The notes under the pieces: model-generated | Seen by the model: the letters and a program-made list of their open reading frames with translations, nothing else | The model's database searches: none | What the model was told of the DNA's origin: nothing | Shown: positions 10,991 to 25,000 of the stretch, in pieces | Numbering within the stretch: position 1 is the stretch's first letter | Layout of the letters: each line of letters starts with the position of its first letter | Assembly: GCA_016647705.1 (NCBI GenBank) | Contig: CM028338.1 | Location: forward strand, 16,389,577 to 16,453,576 | From: Eucommia ulmoides | Lineage: Eukaryota > Streptophyta > Magnoliopsida > Garryales > Eucommiaceae | Direction: 5' to 3' | Length of the DNA: 64,000 nucleotides | Made by a program: the position numbers and the translations under genes

Positions 10991-11810
10991 TACCAATTAT
11001 AATGACAAATATTTAACAAAATAGACAACTTCATAAAAAAAAAAAGAAGGGGTTAGCGGACTCCAAAAACGTTGTTGAAAAATGACCAAACAATAAAAAT
11101 GAAAATGCATGTGAAATTATCGTTGACATTTTCAGAGTTCCGCAAACATTCGATTGACATCTTCAGAGTCATCATTCTGGTGACATCATCAGAGTTTCGG
11201 TAACATTTTGGTAATATTTTTGGAGCTCCAACAACATTTTGGACACATTGCCAGAACTTCAGTGTATGCGAAGATGTTGCTAGATGTGTGGCGACATTTA
11301 TGCCCCTTTGCATATTGGGTCAAAGTGTAAAACGATAGTTGAAAATGGCAAGTGCTTGAGAAGCAACTGTTGTTAGAGTATCATATAATAAAGCAAATCC
11401 CCCTAATTCACAAAAAAAATAAAAGGGTTCGTAGTTCCAAGTGACATGGCTTTTTGAAATTCCTTTCCAAAGAAGGTTGCTCATTCAGCCTAGCGGATCC
11501 ATTGTTTATGCAGCAACGCAATTCTACACCCGACAACATTCAAGAGAAATCGTCAAATCTCAAACAATATCGTCGGAAAAAGTGACCGGATAATGGAAAC
11601 AATGGCTTTACCAATATTTTTCCAATTTGAATCCACTCATCCCACCTAATACCATGTTTGATTTTGTATTACCCAAACCCATGATTTGTCAGATTAGCGA
11701 ATATGTAGAAATGGGAATGAAAACTAACCTCACATACCAAACAGGGGAATGAAACAGTCATTTCTATAACCATTCTATTCCTTACTTGAATCCCTCGTAA
11801 CAAACATGAT

Positions 11811-12972
11811 GTAAGGGTTTAAAAATAATATTATCATGCAACTGCTCATTACAGAAGACGAGTTATATTACGCATTATGTTAACCGATACAGATAAGTTG
11901 CTCGAGGGTTAAGATAATCCATGCTGATTGTGTTCAGCTTAATCTTTCTGAATATTCTTTTACATGTTGAAGGAATCCTCTGCCAGAAATAAATCAATGT
12001 TTATATAACAAAAAAACTACAGAATATATTGTGAAGTCACAACTCTAAACTGCTCACTCCTGGATCCCACCACCAACACCCCAATCCCTTTAGTAATTCA
12101 ATTCATTAGTTTTAATTTTTTTGTAATTTTCATAATTTAGGATTTCAGTTAATTGATAGTTAAATAGACAATTTAAAATTTAGTAATCTATATTTGTTCG
12201 GTCAATATGACCCTGAGAACTCGGCTACTGCTTCAACACTTGTGCACTGTATTGATTTTGACATATTATATAAGTGTGACATTACCATGAAGCATAAGAT
12301 TCGTTTGGTCACAGGTCGGTGCACTTAACGTGGTCCAATGGGATATGGAGACCCGTAGTTTGGGCCAAAGTTACCTAGAACACAGTTTCCCTAGGTTTGT
12401 AGTGAAAGTTCATGTATGCCTAAGATGGTTCATTATTTTGATTTGCGGTTCACTTTTTTCCTTTTACGTTTTTTTATTCGACTTGCACTTGCAAAAATAA
12501 ATATATGGATATAGATTAGCAAATCATTTCACGAGTTCATATCCTAGGGTGAAATTCACAGTATCAGACAGGTCTGCACACAACGCCTACCCTACACGTT
12601 CTTCTCTCTTGTCTCCCTTTGTGTCAGTTCCTCTTTATCTGATTCATATGCTTTCGCAACAAGGATCTATAGTTAACTACAATCCAGAAAGCAGGAACCA
12701 AATCATGGTTCCATGGAGGTACCATGAATTGGGCTACTGTCGCTTGGATTTAGCTGTAGCTTTTCATGTTTGGATTTGTGGGTTCCATCATTCCTCACTA
12801 CCGAAACCTTGTTTACTCATCCTCTGCAATCCTTAACATGGAAGAAGAAATCTAACACCTCAAGAAAGAGAGTACTTAACATGTATAATTTTTTATGCAA
12901 TATGCATCTTTAGATGATAGTGGACCAATAAGCAAACTTTAAAAAATAAATGACTACGAAAATGGTCAATAC
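11811..12972. other. probable intron DNA or downstream flank of SAAL1-like gene
   Basis: No transposon ends were recognised. Two short minus-strand stretches look exon-like: 11934-11979 after a good acceptor (TTTCTGGCAG), and about 12590-12670 after ACTATAG. Neither joins in phase to exon 5 without another exon, so they are not called. Confidence 0.4.
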
Positions 12973-13099
12973 CTTTTCTGCGAGCAGTGGATTCAACGTG
13001 TTTTCTGCTATCCAAAAAATACGACGTAGAATATGCTCAGGTTGCAGTGCTTGAACCCAACTAAAACCTTCCCTACCTTGAACGCACAAAGTTAACAAC
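12973..13099 (-). CDS. SAAL1-like gene exon 5
   Basis: 127 nt: one base completing Arg, then 42 codons. It reads [19 protein letters not shown], then [18 protein letters not shown] and LLAEK, between the acceptor GAAACAG and the donor GTATTG. LLTLC and the following WVQALQPEH match LLTCL and WVNTLQEHP of animal SAAL1 in order and spacing. The phase fits exon 4 exactly, which supports one gene despite the distance. Confidence 0.85.
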
Positions 13100-16000
13100 C
13101 TGTTTCAAGAACCAACTGTAAGAAAAATTCACTTCCAATAATGATGAATTATGTAGAACTGTGATAATGACACTGCTTATCAATAGTCAACATACAAGAA
13201 AAATAATGAGCCCTGCCCCTTAGCACAACAGCAAAAACTATATAATACATATACAATGTAAGAACCATGACTGCACAAGTGCATAGTGTGCATCTACATC
13301 TCTTAGACATAAACCATGATAGCTATAAAAAGATGACATAACAGGGGCTGTAAACACATTCTTACTCGGCATTTGAAATACGCACAGCGATATAGATAAG
13401 GGACACCAACACAAATTTGGCAAGTTATTAAGACATATTTATAACATGCGATCATGAGATACTCAGGTTACACTAAAAATATAATTTGAAATAGACGGTT
13501 CAACATTATAAATTGTTCCGTGTAAATTAAAATATCTTAATAACTTGGGCATTGATACATGAACTGATAAAACAACAAAAAATTTCGCCATCAATATACC
13601 AACCCAAGTAAATAGAAAATAGACACTTTACCTCTTTGGACTAAAGTACAAAAGTTAAATTTTACGTTAAATCTACGAAATTGGCAAAAAGACTTAAATG
13701 CCCCCGACGTATATCAGATACTTAACTTTGAAATATAAATTGATTACTAAAACGAATTCCATTTTGGATGTGATTAATATATGCATGGATTCGTCTCAGA
13801 AAATACTATAACTTCAAATTAAGATTTTGACAAAAACATTAACATCTGCCACCTAAACAACTTACCCCCTTTCAGAAATTTATTTTGCATGAAACTTCAA
13901 ATTTTAAAACACGAAATTGATCTCGTCTTTTATCCGTTTTCATAATCTGTATATATTTTCCTATATTTTAAAGGGGTAAAGAATCCAAATTTTCAATCAA
14001 TTTTTATATGAAAGGTTTGTATTAAAATTAATACATAACTCCAAAATATTATTTTTTAATACATAACTCAAATGTCAAAATTGATTGAAAATTTGGATTC
14101 TTTATCCCTCAAAATATACAAAAGCATATATAAATTATTAAAAACAAATAAAAGATGGAATCAATTTCATGTTTTAAAAATTTATAGTTTTATGTAAAAT
14201 AAGCATTAAGTGATTTGGCTATCAAATCTTTAACGCTTTTATGAAATTATGATTTCAAGTTGTAGCACTATCCGAACGAATCCATGCATATATAGATTAT
14301 CTAAAACAAAGTTTGTTTAAGTAGTTAATTTGTGTTCCAAAATAAAAGATTTAATATACGTCAGGGGCTTTTTAGTCTTTTTATTAACTCTGTTAGATAA
14401 AACTGTAAAACTAACTTTTACACTTCAATCCAAAGTGTAAGGAGGTAAATGGTCTATTTTTAAACTACAAGGGAATAAAGCGAAAATGGGTATAAGGCGG
14501 TAAATTGCAATTAGCCCTACTTCTCAAAAAAAAAAAAAGACCAATTGGTTGCATTCCTCTGAGTCTATATTTGGTTGTTCCAACATTTTACAAAAAAGGC
14601 AGAGAGAGTGATGGAAGGAAATGCTTGAAATATTAGATGACCAACCATTTGAATCAAGAGAGAGAGAGTCAGGAGAGGAGAGAGAGAGAGAGATAAAAAG
14701 TGGAAAGCAAAATAAGTCTCTATTGAATTAGAAAATTTATCAATGGCTTAAGCAGATGTATCCGACAAATAATTTTAACAATAAAAATGTTGAGACAAAT
14801 TATGGGGAGCAAAACACGTATTCCGATGTGTTACATCTGATACAACCACTTCAGCTTCCAACATTTGTTCGTGCTTTCTAGTATCTGACTAAAAGGTGTT
14901 CGGTGTAGACTGGTAGAACATCGACCAAGCCGACCCTATACTTTGCTAATTTTGTGCATATTAACTAAGTACCAGTAAACCAATCCGTCCCACTAACCTT
15001 ACGCCCATCCTCGTTGCATCTTCGTTCTGTTGATGCACCCCAACGGCTTGCTATGCCGCACACATAACCCTGACCAGATCATGGCGTCGCACACAACATT
15101 TTGTTTGTCATACCTTGGCCTCGTGCCAAGGTCTTTCCTTAGTTTCATGTTGCGCCCATGCAACCCAATCCTAGCTTCGCGCCTAAGATTACCTTGCATC
15201 TCGTTCTAACGCCGCCAAATGCCCACCAGAATTGCCCAATGACGCGCTAATTTGTCGACGCTTGTCAAGTGCCTTGATCCAATGTCGCCTAATGCCACCA
15301 ACATTGCCCAACGACGCCTTATTTTGCCGACACTTGTCGAGCACCTCGCCCAGACGCAGTCCAATGCCCACCAACATTTCCCAACAATACCCGATTTTAC
15401 CGACCCGTGTTGACGCATGCTAACACTTGTTGCCTTGACCCCATGCCAATGTCTTCCCAATGTTATGTCACACCCATGAACACCGATCCTAGCATTATGC
15501 CTAAGATCACCTTGAGCCTAACTTCAGCAATGCCTAATGCCCACTGACATTGCCCCACGCCGTGCCCCGGTTTCTACATCTAACCAAGATTCTTGGGTAA
15601 GCCATGCCCCAAGGCTTCCCATCAAGTGTAAGCCTTACCTTACACCTTACCTTGTCGTGCCGACATCCCCTAGCACACAAGGTTCATGGCCATACCAAGG
15701 GTCTTCGAGGGGACGGGTCCCCTTATAATACTTTAAGTAAAATAACCCAAGTGGCAGCAGTAGACATTAGAATGTTTAAGTAGCCATAATGGTATTGGTA
15801 GTCAAAGCCAACACCTTTGCCTTCACCGAAAGTCCACGTCCCCGTGCCAAGTACCACAAACTGACACCATCTCATCGACGTTTTGCTAACCAGCCAGTTG
15901 TACTTGCCCAACACTCGTGCCTACTTGGGTTAACCTCCGTGCATTTTAGTACTGACACCTCTGTAGCGTGTCGCAAGCCTCACATCCACTTAGAAAATGC

Positions 16001-19000
16001 ACCAAGCCCATGCCACTTCGCTACTGTTGCCTTGGTGCACGTCGCTAGCACAAAATCCGACTAGGAAATGCACCCAAGTCCGTACCATTTCTCAATCTAG
16101 CACTGTTAGGGGCTAACAATAACCTATTAAATGAGTTTTTACCCTAATTTACCCAAACAACCAGACGTCAAAAGAAAATAGGTAGTCTCCTCTGTTGCAA
16201 AGGGAAGAAAACATCGATGCTTTCCTACTAGTGGCTCCCATGCCGCTGCGAACATCTTCCATGCTCCTACAAACATCTCTCTACAACAAACGTCTTATTT
16301 GAACATACATCTTTCTGCTGGGAACATCTCCTTTAATTGTTTGTTCTCCTTTTCCTTTGTTTTCCTCTTCTCCTTCGTACGTCTCCTCGTTTTCGGTATT
16401 TTCAAAAATGCAATCTTAGATTTTTAGAACAAATGGTTGATAATATGAATGAGTCTTCCATTGAAAAATAGGATCAAACGAAGGATATTGCCTGGAAGTA
16501 GACTAAACAAATAGAGTGTCAGAAATATTCTAGGTGTTTGTTTTGTCATCACCAACACAGTGGAACCATTCAAAGGCTAAAAGGTCATTTGGTTGACACA
16601 CATAAAGGAGTCAAACCATGTTCTAAGGCTCCGGAAGATGTGATTAATAAATGCAAGGCGGCATTAGCTATGGCTGAACGAACGAAGACTCGGTGAAATG
16701 CTGTGCTTACAGAGATACGAATGGCCACTTCTCAACAGCTTGAGGACGTCAAGTTAAGTATCGCGGCTACAATGAAAAGGGTGCAACAGCTCCCCAATCA
16801 AAGCCTACGGATCCTATAATTAATTTTACTAACACAAGCTCAAAAAGCCACCCTAAAATCTGAATGAGAAAAAAAAAATTGTATAGAAAAAATGGGCGGT
16901 TCTTTTTTTTCACGTGTACTTCCATTTAATGAAGTCAATTGTCCTTTTTTCGACCCTATATGTGATGGCATTGAAAGAGACAAGATCAGTTTGGTGCCTC
17001 CTAGCATGGACATGGATCTTAAGAGATGAAACATTATGTGAGTGAATCACGAGAAAAATTAGAAACAATACAGAAGCTCAATAATGTCCGACGGGTGGAC
17101 AAAAGAAAACAGAGGTCTCTAACTAGTTTCCTTCTGAAAATAGGTAAATGAATAGTCATGTTGGACCATGGTATTTCAAAATCCGTTGATGATGTGGATA
17201 CAATAAAAATAGGTAGAGTGGGGACATGAAATAAAAAATAATTAATTAATTAATAACTTAATATAGTTATATAAAAAAAATATTTACTAAAAAGTCTAGT
17301 TTTATGTTTATAATGGATTTCAACAATTTTTTATATGTTAAAACCTTTACAATTATCGTAGACCGCGATCCAAAAGAATGTCTTAAAAGTCACTCTCTCT
17401 CCTCGAATTGAAGAAGATTCGTCTTAGGTTTTCATTTAAAATATTTTGTTAAAGTAATGAGAAGACTTACCCAATTGTGTTAATCTCTCCCTCTATTTAT
17501 AATTAAATTTAAGAAACCATACAGCAAACCCTAAATCATACAGGAAACCCTAAATAATATAGAAAATACATAAATACCCTTTAACACTCCCCCTCAAGCT
17601 GGAACATATATATCGTATGCTCCTAATTTGTTATAGATGTACTTTATCCTTGAACCCCCCAATGATTTAGTAAATATATCAGCTAACTGATCAACTGAAT
17701 TTACATGCTTAGTCTCAATTTGTTTCTGCAACAATTTTTCTCGAACAAAGTGACAATCAATTTCAATGTGTTTTGTTCTCTCATGAAAGATTGGGTTGGA
17801 TGCAACGTGAAGCGCTGCTTGATTATCACATATCAGGTCCATCGGTGAAGAGTGTTCAAATCTGAGTTCTTCCAACAAATGTTTTAAACAGGTTAACTCA
17901 CAAGTGGTATTAGCCAGTGCCTTGTATTCCGATTCTGCACTAGACCGCGTCACTACTGTCTACTTTTTACTCTTCCAAGAGATGAGGTTACAACCAACAA
18001 ACACACAATATCCAATAGTAGACTTCCTATCCAAGGGTGATCCAGCCCAATCTGCATCTGTGTAACCCTTTATTTGAGTATGACCGAAATTTTGATATAG
18101 CAAATCACAATCAGGAGCATCTTTCAGATATCGGAAAATACGGATCACTGCATCCCAGTGACAAGTCATTGGACGATTCAAGAACTGGCTTATTACACTA
18201 ACAGCAAAGGAGATATCTGCCCTGGTAACTGTTAGGTAGCTCAACTTCCCAACTAACCGTCTATATTGCGCTGAATCTGTCAGTGGTACATCCTAATCTG
18301 GCAAAAATTTGGTATTTGGATCCATAAGTGAGTCAATCGATTTAACTCCCAACATTCTAGTTTCGCCCAATAGGTCAAGAACATATTTTCTCTGAAACAA
18401 GTAAATGCCTTGACTTGATTGAGCAACTTCAATCCCCAAGAAATACTTTAAGTGACCCAAATCTTTAATTTGAAACTTACTATGCAAAATCTTTTTTAGT
18501 TCTTGAATACCACAGCGATCATCCTCGGTAATCACGATGTCATTCACATATACAATCAATAATATTCTCCCGACTTTACTATGCCTGTAGAAGACGGAAT
18601 GATCAACTCCACAACGTCGAAGGCCAAATTCAGTGACCACTTCACTAAATCTTCCAAACCATGCTCGAAGAGACTGCTTGAGGCCATAAATAGATTTCTT
18701 CAAGCGACATACCAAACCAGACTCCCCCTAAGCAACAATCCCAGGAGGTTGCTCCATATAGACTTCCTCAGTTAGATCGCCATTTAAGAAAATATTCTTG
18801 ATGTCGAGTTGATGTATTGGCCAACGAAAAGTAGCAGCCAGAGAGATGAACAAGCGAACACAAGCAAGCTTGGCAACGAGTGAAAAGGTCTCAGAGTAAT
18901 CAAGACCGTATACCTGAATATAGCCTTTGGCAACTAAGCGAGCCTTGAGTCGATCAATGGTGCCATACAGATGAACTTTGACAGTGTACACCTATTTACA

Positions 19001-22000
19001 TCCAACTATTGTTTTGTCAGGCGAAAGTGAGACGAGGTCCCAGGTGTCATTCTGATGTAAAGTAAGCATTTCTTCTTCCATTGCTTTTGCCCAACCAGGG
19101 TGAGTGAGGGCCTCTAAAACAGACTTAGGAATAGAAACAGAAGATAGAGAAGCAACAAAAGAGGAGTACGAAGGGGATAGGTGTGCGTACGAGACAAAGT
19201 TAGAAATAGGATGGTTAGTACAAGTGCGCTTACCCTTCCGAATGGCAATGGGCATGTACAGGTCAGACATGGATGGGTCAACTGGAGAAGAATCTGAGGA
19301 CACAGAGGCGATGGGCGCATCAGCAGAGGTGACCTTTTGACGACGATAGTATACCTGCAAAGGAAGTGGAGAACGACTAGGTGGGATAGGATCTGGGGTA
19401 GAAGAAGATAGTGTAGGGTTTGGGACACTTAGCAAAGGGAGTATAACATCCAGATCAGCTCGAGAGATGATGGGGTAGACTCAAAGAATGTAACATCTGC
19501 ACACACAAACGAGCGACGTAATGATAGATTATAACAACGATAACCCTTTTGTATGCGAGAATAGCTGAGGAAAACACATTTTAAAGCACGGGGATCTAAC
19601 TTGTCCCTGCCAGGAGTCAATTGATGAATAAAACAAACACACCCAAATATTCGAGGAGGTAAACTAAACAAAGGAGAACGAGGAAAAAGAATGGAATGGG
19701 GAACCTTGCCATTGAGGGTAGAGGACGGCATCCTGTTGATTAAGAAGCAGGCTGTAAGAACTGCATCGCCCTAGAAGTATTTGGGAACGTTCATCTCAAA
19801 AAGAAGAGTACGAGCCACTTCTAGGAGATGACGATTCTTACGCTCAGCAATTTCATTTTGCTGCGGAGTGTGAAAACAAAAAGACTGATGCAAGATACCA
19901 GAGTGTGATATAAAGGAAGTAAATGGCTGAGAAAAGTATTCTCAAGCATTATCACTCCAAAGAATACGCACTGGTACATTAAATTGAGTTTTAATTTCAG
20001 CACAAAACGCACGAAAAATAGAGAATAAGTCTGAACGATCTTTCATTAAATAAAGCCAAGTAACTCTGGAAAAATCATTCACAAATGTCACAAAATAATG
20101 AAAACCTAATGTAGAAGTAACACGAGAAAGACCCCAAACATCTGAATGAATTAAACTAAACGGACTCAATGCTCGAACATAAGCTGGGGAAGCAACTAAA
20201 ATACGATAATGCTTACCCAATTGACAAGACTCACACTCTAACGAAGACAAATGACTCAAATTAGGAACAAGTAACTTGAGGTTGCCAAGGCAGGAATGAC
20301 CAAGGCGACAATGGATCTGGTGAACGGAGGCAACAGCAGGGCAAACAGTAAGTGGGATAACAGGACTCTCGTCATGGTCATCAAAGTAATAAAGGCCATT
20401 TTCCTCACACCCGATGTCAATTGTCTTCCACATCCTCAAATCCTAGAGAATGACAGAATCAGGAAAAAATGAAACAGAACAATTAAGGTGTTTAGTAAGC
20501 TTACTAACTGATATCAAATTAAAAGAAAATGAAAGAATATACAAGACAGAGGATAGAGATAAGGAGGGTGAGGGTTTCACTATGCCAATGCCACGGATAG
20601 AGACAGTAGAACCATCAGCAACTGTAACAGGAGACAACAAAGAAAATGACTGAATATGCGTAAAGAGGGAAGAGGTACCTGACATGTGATCAGTGGTAGC
20701 AGAATCTATGACCCAGGGTGTGGGAGAGGAAGGGCGAATGGAAAGACAAGCAGTAGAAGTACCTCATTGAGCAAAAGAAGCAATGGGAAGCGATGCTTGT
20801 TGGGATGCCTGATAATGAAGGAATTGAGCATATTCATCATCAGAGATGTCCTTGGCCGCCTGACATTCTGGAATAGTAAGAGTATTTGGATCAGATGTCA
20901 CTGCATTGGCGAATTTGGGTGGACGGCCAACTAAATCCCAACATGTTTCTCGAGTATGATTCTCCTTTCAACAAAAGGAGCACTATCAATGTGAGCCACG
21001 ACCACAACCACTATGTCCACCTCGAGGGCCACCACTACAGCCACCACGACCACCACTGAGTTGAGCACCATAATCTCGTGTAAGAATCTGAGTAACAAGC
21101 GCTAAATGCTCAGACAACGCAGACGAACTCAAGCCAGAAACATTGTTCTTGGTAGTGCTACGCGAGACGCGAGAATACATTTCAGTGATAGTGGGGATAG
21201 TAGCACTGGAGAGGATCTGAGATCGGTCCGGTTCAAATTCTGGGCGTAGTCCAGCCAAGAACTTCATGACAGCCATCTGCTGACGTTGCTTTTGCATTTC
21301 TTTCAGATCGATAGTCATCGGTAGGATAGTATTCAACCCCTCATAGAGGCTGTTGAATGTGGCAAAATAATCTGTAACAGATTGCGTGCCTTGCTGAAGT
21401 TGGAAGTACTCTACCGATAAATCAAACATTCTGATGAGATTATTGGAATATAACACACGAAGATACTCCCATATGATTTTGTACGTATCTAGATGAATAC
21501 AAAGATCAACAACTTGAGACTCTCTCGAATTCCACAACAACGCTACAATTTGCGCATCAGCTTGAATCCATTCCTTATACTTTTTATCATTCTCTACTGA
21601 TGCGGGTTCCGTGAGATGACGGTATTTCCCTTGTCCGGTAAGGGCTATTTTCACAGCCTTAGACCAATTTAAATAATTGGTTCCGTTCAACTTATGGGTT
21701 GTTAACGGTTGAGATGTAGTCATTGACATGTGTACCTGTCAATACAGTAACTAACAAACAACTCGCACAAGGGAAACAAACCAACAACACAAACAATTGT
21801 AGGGCTTAAATGAAGAACATTAGAATCAGAACAATACTCACGAAAAGATGGACATTCTCCTGAGCAAGAACCCTTGTGGTAACCAATGTTACAGCTCCTC
21901 AATGTTACTGTGTTTGAGACAAGGCCGGAATACAGTGTATCATGTTCATCCAGTGAAGTCCCGAAGGCCGTGAGTCTCTAGCCAAAGCAATTGATGGCCG

Positions 22001-25000
22001 GCAATGGTCAGTGAACCTCGAAGAAGCACCGGTGATGGTCGGCGAGGTTTGAACAGTGGTTGCGGCGAATCAGATTTGCGAAACGACGACTGGGAATCAA
22101 TCTCCCATAACCTGCTCTTGATACCATTTAAAGTAATGAGAAGGCTTACCCAATTATGTCAGCCTCTCCCTCTATTTATAATTGAATTTAAGAAACTATA
22201 CAGCAAATCCTGAACCGTACAAGAAACCCTAAATAATATAGAAAAGACATAAACACCCTTTAACATATTTCTTCATTACTTTTTCAAAATGTACTCTATT
22301 ATGTCGAATATCAATTAAATAAAAATAAATATACACTAACTAAGATAATTTCATAAATAATTTCATATAATACCAAGCATCAATACAAAATAACAAAAAA
22401 ATTATACGAGAGACAAAAATAAATAAATGTAACCAGAAAGCATACCGTCTATGGGATTGATCTACGAGTTGATGGAGTCGGCAAAGGAAATAGTTATTTC
22501 TAGTTGTGAGAGTAATCAGCGGAAGTATTAAAATAAATGATAGGTGGACACTACAACTTCATCAACCTTAACACCCCACAGGTTATTATCTAAAGATTCT
22601 TAACCCTGAGTTATGTTATGAACCAAGCTTCTCAATTGATAAGGAAGTGAGGACAGGGTCGTTCAAGTGCATGGACAGTATGTTGGATTATAAGGTCATC
22701 TCAAGGCTGACATTCAATTGGACATATAATCCCATGGAAGAGGAGACTTTTGGCACTCGTGTGGCAAGGATTAAACTACGTTCTCCATGTATATAAGAAC
22801 CTTAATGTTTTTTGTTTTTTTTTCATTTATCTATATTTAACCATTTATTATCTTCTTGACATCTTTATTCATATATTTGTTAAGATGATTGGTGGATTAG
22901 TAAAACAAGCTGAGTTATCTCCGTTCATTAAAGAGCAATTAGATCATCTTCTTAAACTACTAAAATCCTATTCGTCACCTAATGCTCCTATCGGTTCTAT
23001 GGCACAAACAGGTAGCAATCCTTTGGCACTTTCTGTTCTTGGAAGAACCAATCCTTGGATCATAGATTCAGGGACCTCCGATCATATGACAAGTTGTTCC
23101 CAATTGTTTGGTTCCTATTATCCGTGTTCTGGCATCGAAAAAGTTAGAATAGCTAATGGTAGTTTTTCATCCATTGCAAGCAAAGGGCACATTAAAATCT
23201 CAGAAAAAATCACTTTAAAATCAGTTTTACATGTTCCAAAACTTGCTTGTAATCTTCTTTCCGTCAGCAAATTGTCTAAAGACTCCAACTGTTCCATTCT
23301 TTTCTCTTCTTCCACTTGTATTTTTCAAGACCGAAACTCGGGGAAGATGATTGGAACTACTAGAGAAATAAATGAGCTGTACTACTTTGATGAAACTGCT
23401 TTCGGGAATAAAAAAGCTCATGGATTAGGTAGTACTAGTTCAAACTTTGTCTATGATCAAGTTATGTTATGTCATAGGAGATTAGGACATCCTAGTTTTC
23501 CATATCTCAAACGTTTATTTCTTGAATTGTTTAAAGGAATTGATTATTCAAAATTTCATTGTGAAGCTTGTCATTTGGTTAAAGACCATCATGTTTCATT
23601 TCCAATAAAACCCTATTCTGCTTCAAAACCATTTTATTTGTTTCATAGTGATGTTTGGGGCCCATCCAAAGTTAACACACTTTCTGAAAAAAAATAGCTT
23701 GTAACCTTTATTGATGATCACACAGAGTATGTTGGGTTTATTTGTTGGAAAAAAGGTCCGAAGTTGAACAACGGTTTAGAGATTTTTTTCTTATGATTGA
23801 AAATCAATTTCAAACAAAAATTAGCATTCTAAGAACGGATAATGGGACGGAATATTTTAAAAAATATTTGGGAACATTCCTTCTAGAAAAAGGTGTTATC
23901 CATCAATCAACTTGTCATGACACATCACAACAAAATGGTATTGCTGAAAGAAAAAATTAGGCATTTACTTGAAGTTGCTTGGGCCATTATGTTTTCAATG
24001 AATGTTCTTAAATATGTCTGGGTTAACGCACTCTTGATTGCTTGCTACTTAATAAATAGAATGTCAACTCAAGTTTTGAAATTTGAAACACTTTTACAGG
24101 TTTTAAAAAGTTTTTTTCCATCTAGGATAACTACAGATCTTCCTTTAAAGTGTTTGGTTGCATTTATTATGTGTATATACCAAATATTTTTCGATCAAAA
24201 CTAGACCCAAAAGCTGAAAAATGTGTCTTCATTGTTTATGCATCTAATAAAAAGGGATACAAATGTTTTAATCCAGTCACAAAAATTCCTCGAGAGTATG
24301 GATGTAAGCTTTGTTGAGGATAAACCTTTCTTTCAAAAAAAATTCTTCAGGGGGAGAATATAGTAGAAGAAAATAATTTTTGGGAAACTTTACCTATTCC
24401 GGAGGTGTCTATGCCTTTAATTCATTCTGATAAGCATTTTTTGGAAACACCTGTTGGGAGTATGGAAACTAGTGGTAGTACTCTTAATCCTACCTTGTCA
24501 GACGTTGCTTTATCAAAGACAGGGAGAGAAGTACTTTCAACATATCACAATCCTCAATCTAAGCTTCAGGTTTATTCTAGCAAAAGTTTCACAAACATAC
24601 CACTGCTCCAATTATTCCTCCAACGGATGTTCAATCCAATTTTCCTAGTGATGGTCCTACAACTCAGAGTAACCTTCCTTCTACTCTCATTCCTTCTTCT
24701 ACCGAATTTGTCTTCTTCTGATCTTGATCTTCCAATTGCATTAAGAAAAAGAACCCAAACATGCACTAAACACCCTATTGCAAAGTACTTGTCATACGAA
24801 AAATTGTCAAACACTCATAGAGCATTTGTGTCTAGGATTTCTAATCTGTCTGTTCCAAGAACTGTTCAGAGGAAGCATTGGGTGATCCGAATTGTAGATT
24901 AGCTGTGATGGAAGAGATGAATGCTCTTAGGAAGAATTACACTTGGAGTGTCATTGATCTACCCAAAGACAAGAAGACAGTTCGGTGCAAACGAGTGTCC

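Larger units (their letters stand above)
9940..11810. mobile_element. possible non-autonomous TIR element with nested insert
   Basis: The left end (about 9945-10070) is rich in GGAATGGAATGAAATG-type sequence and contains ATTCCCATGTTTGG. The reverse complement of about 11630-11810 contains ATTCCCCTGTTTGG and GGAATAGAATGG. This resembles the weak inverted ends of plant non-autonomous DNA elements. A second, clearer TIR pair (10075-10990) lies inside. No target duplication was resolved, so the outer element is tentative. Confidence 0.35.
17447..22265 (-). mobile_element. complete but dead Ty1/copia retrotransposon B
   Basis: 4819 bp, minus strand, flanked by a perfect TATTT duplication (17442-17446 and 22266-22270). 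LTRs are 17447-17586 (3') and 22127-22265 (5'). The PBS is at 22111-22126 and the polypurine tract (CTTGAGGGGGAG on minus) at 17587-17598. Internal order is gag, protease, integrase, RT, RNase H. The LTRs differ at about 17 of 139 positions by eye, mostly transitions. Frames are interrupted and the RT catalytic YVDD is YVND. It inserted into the hAT relic. Confidence 0.95.

Noticed and set aside
12549-12836. 95-codon plus-strand frame
   Set aside because: No domain and no splice or promoter context.
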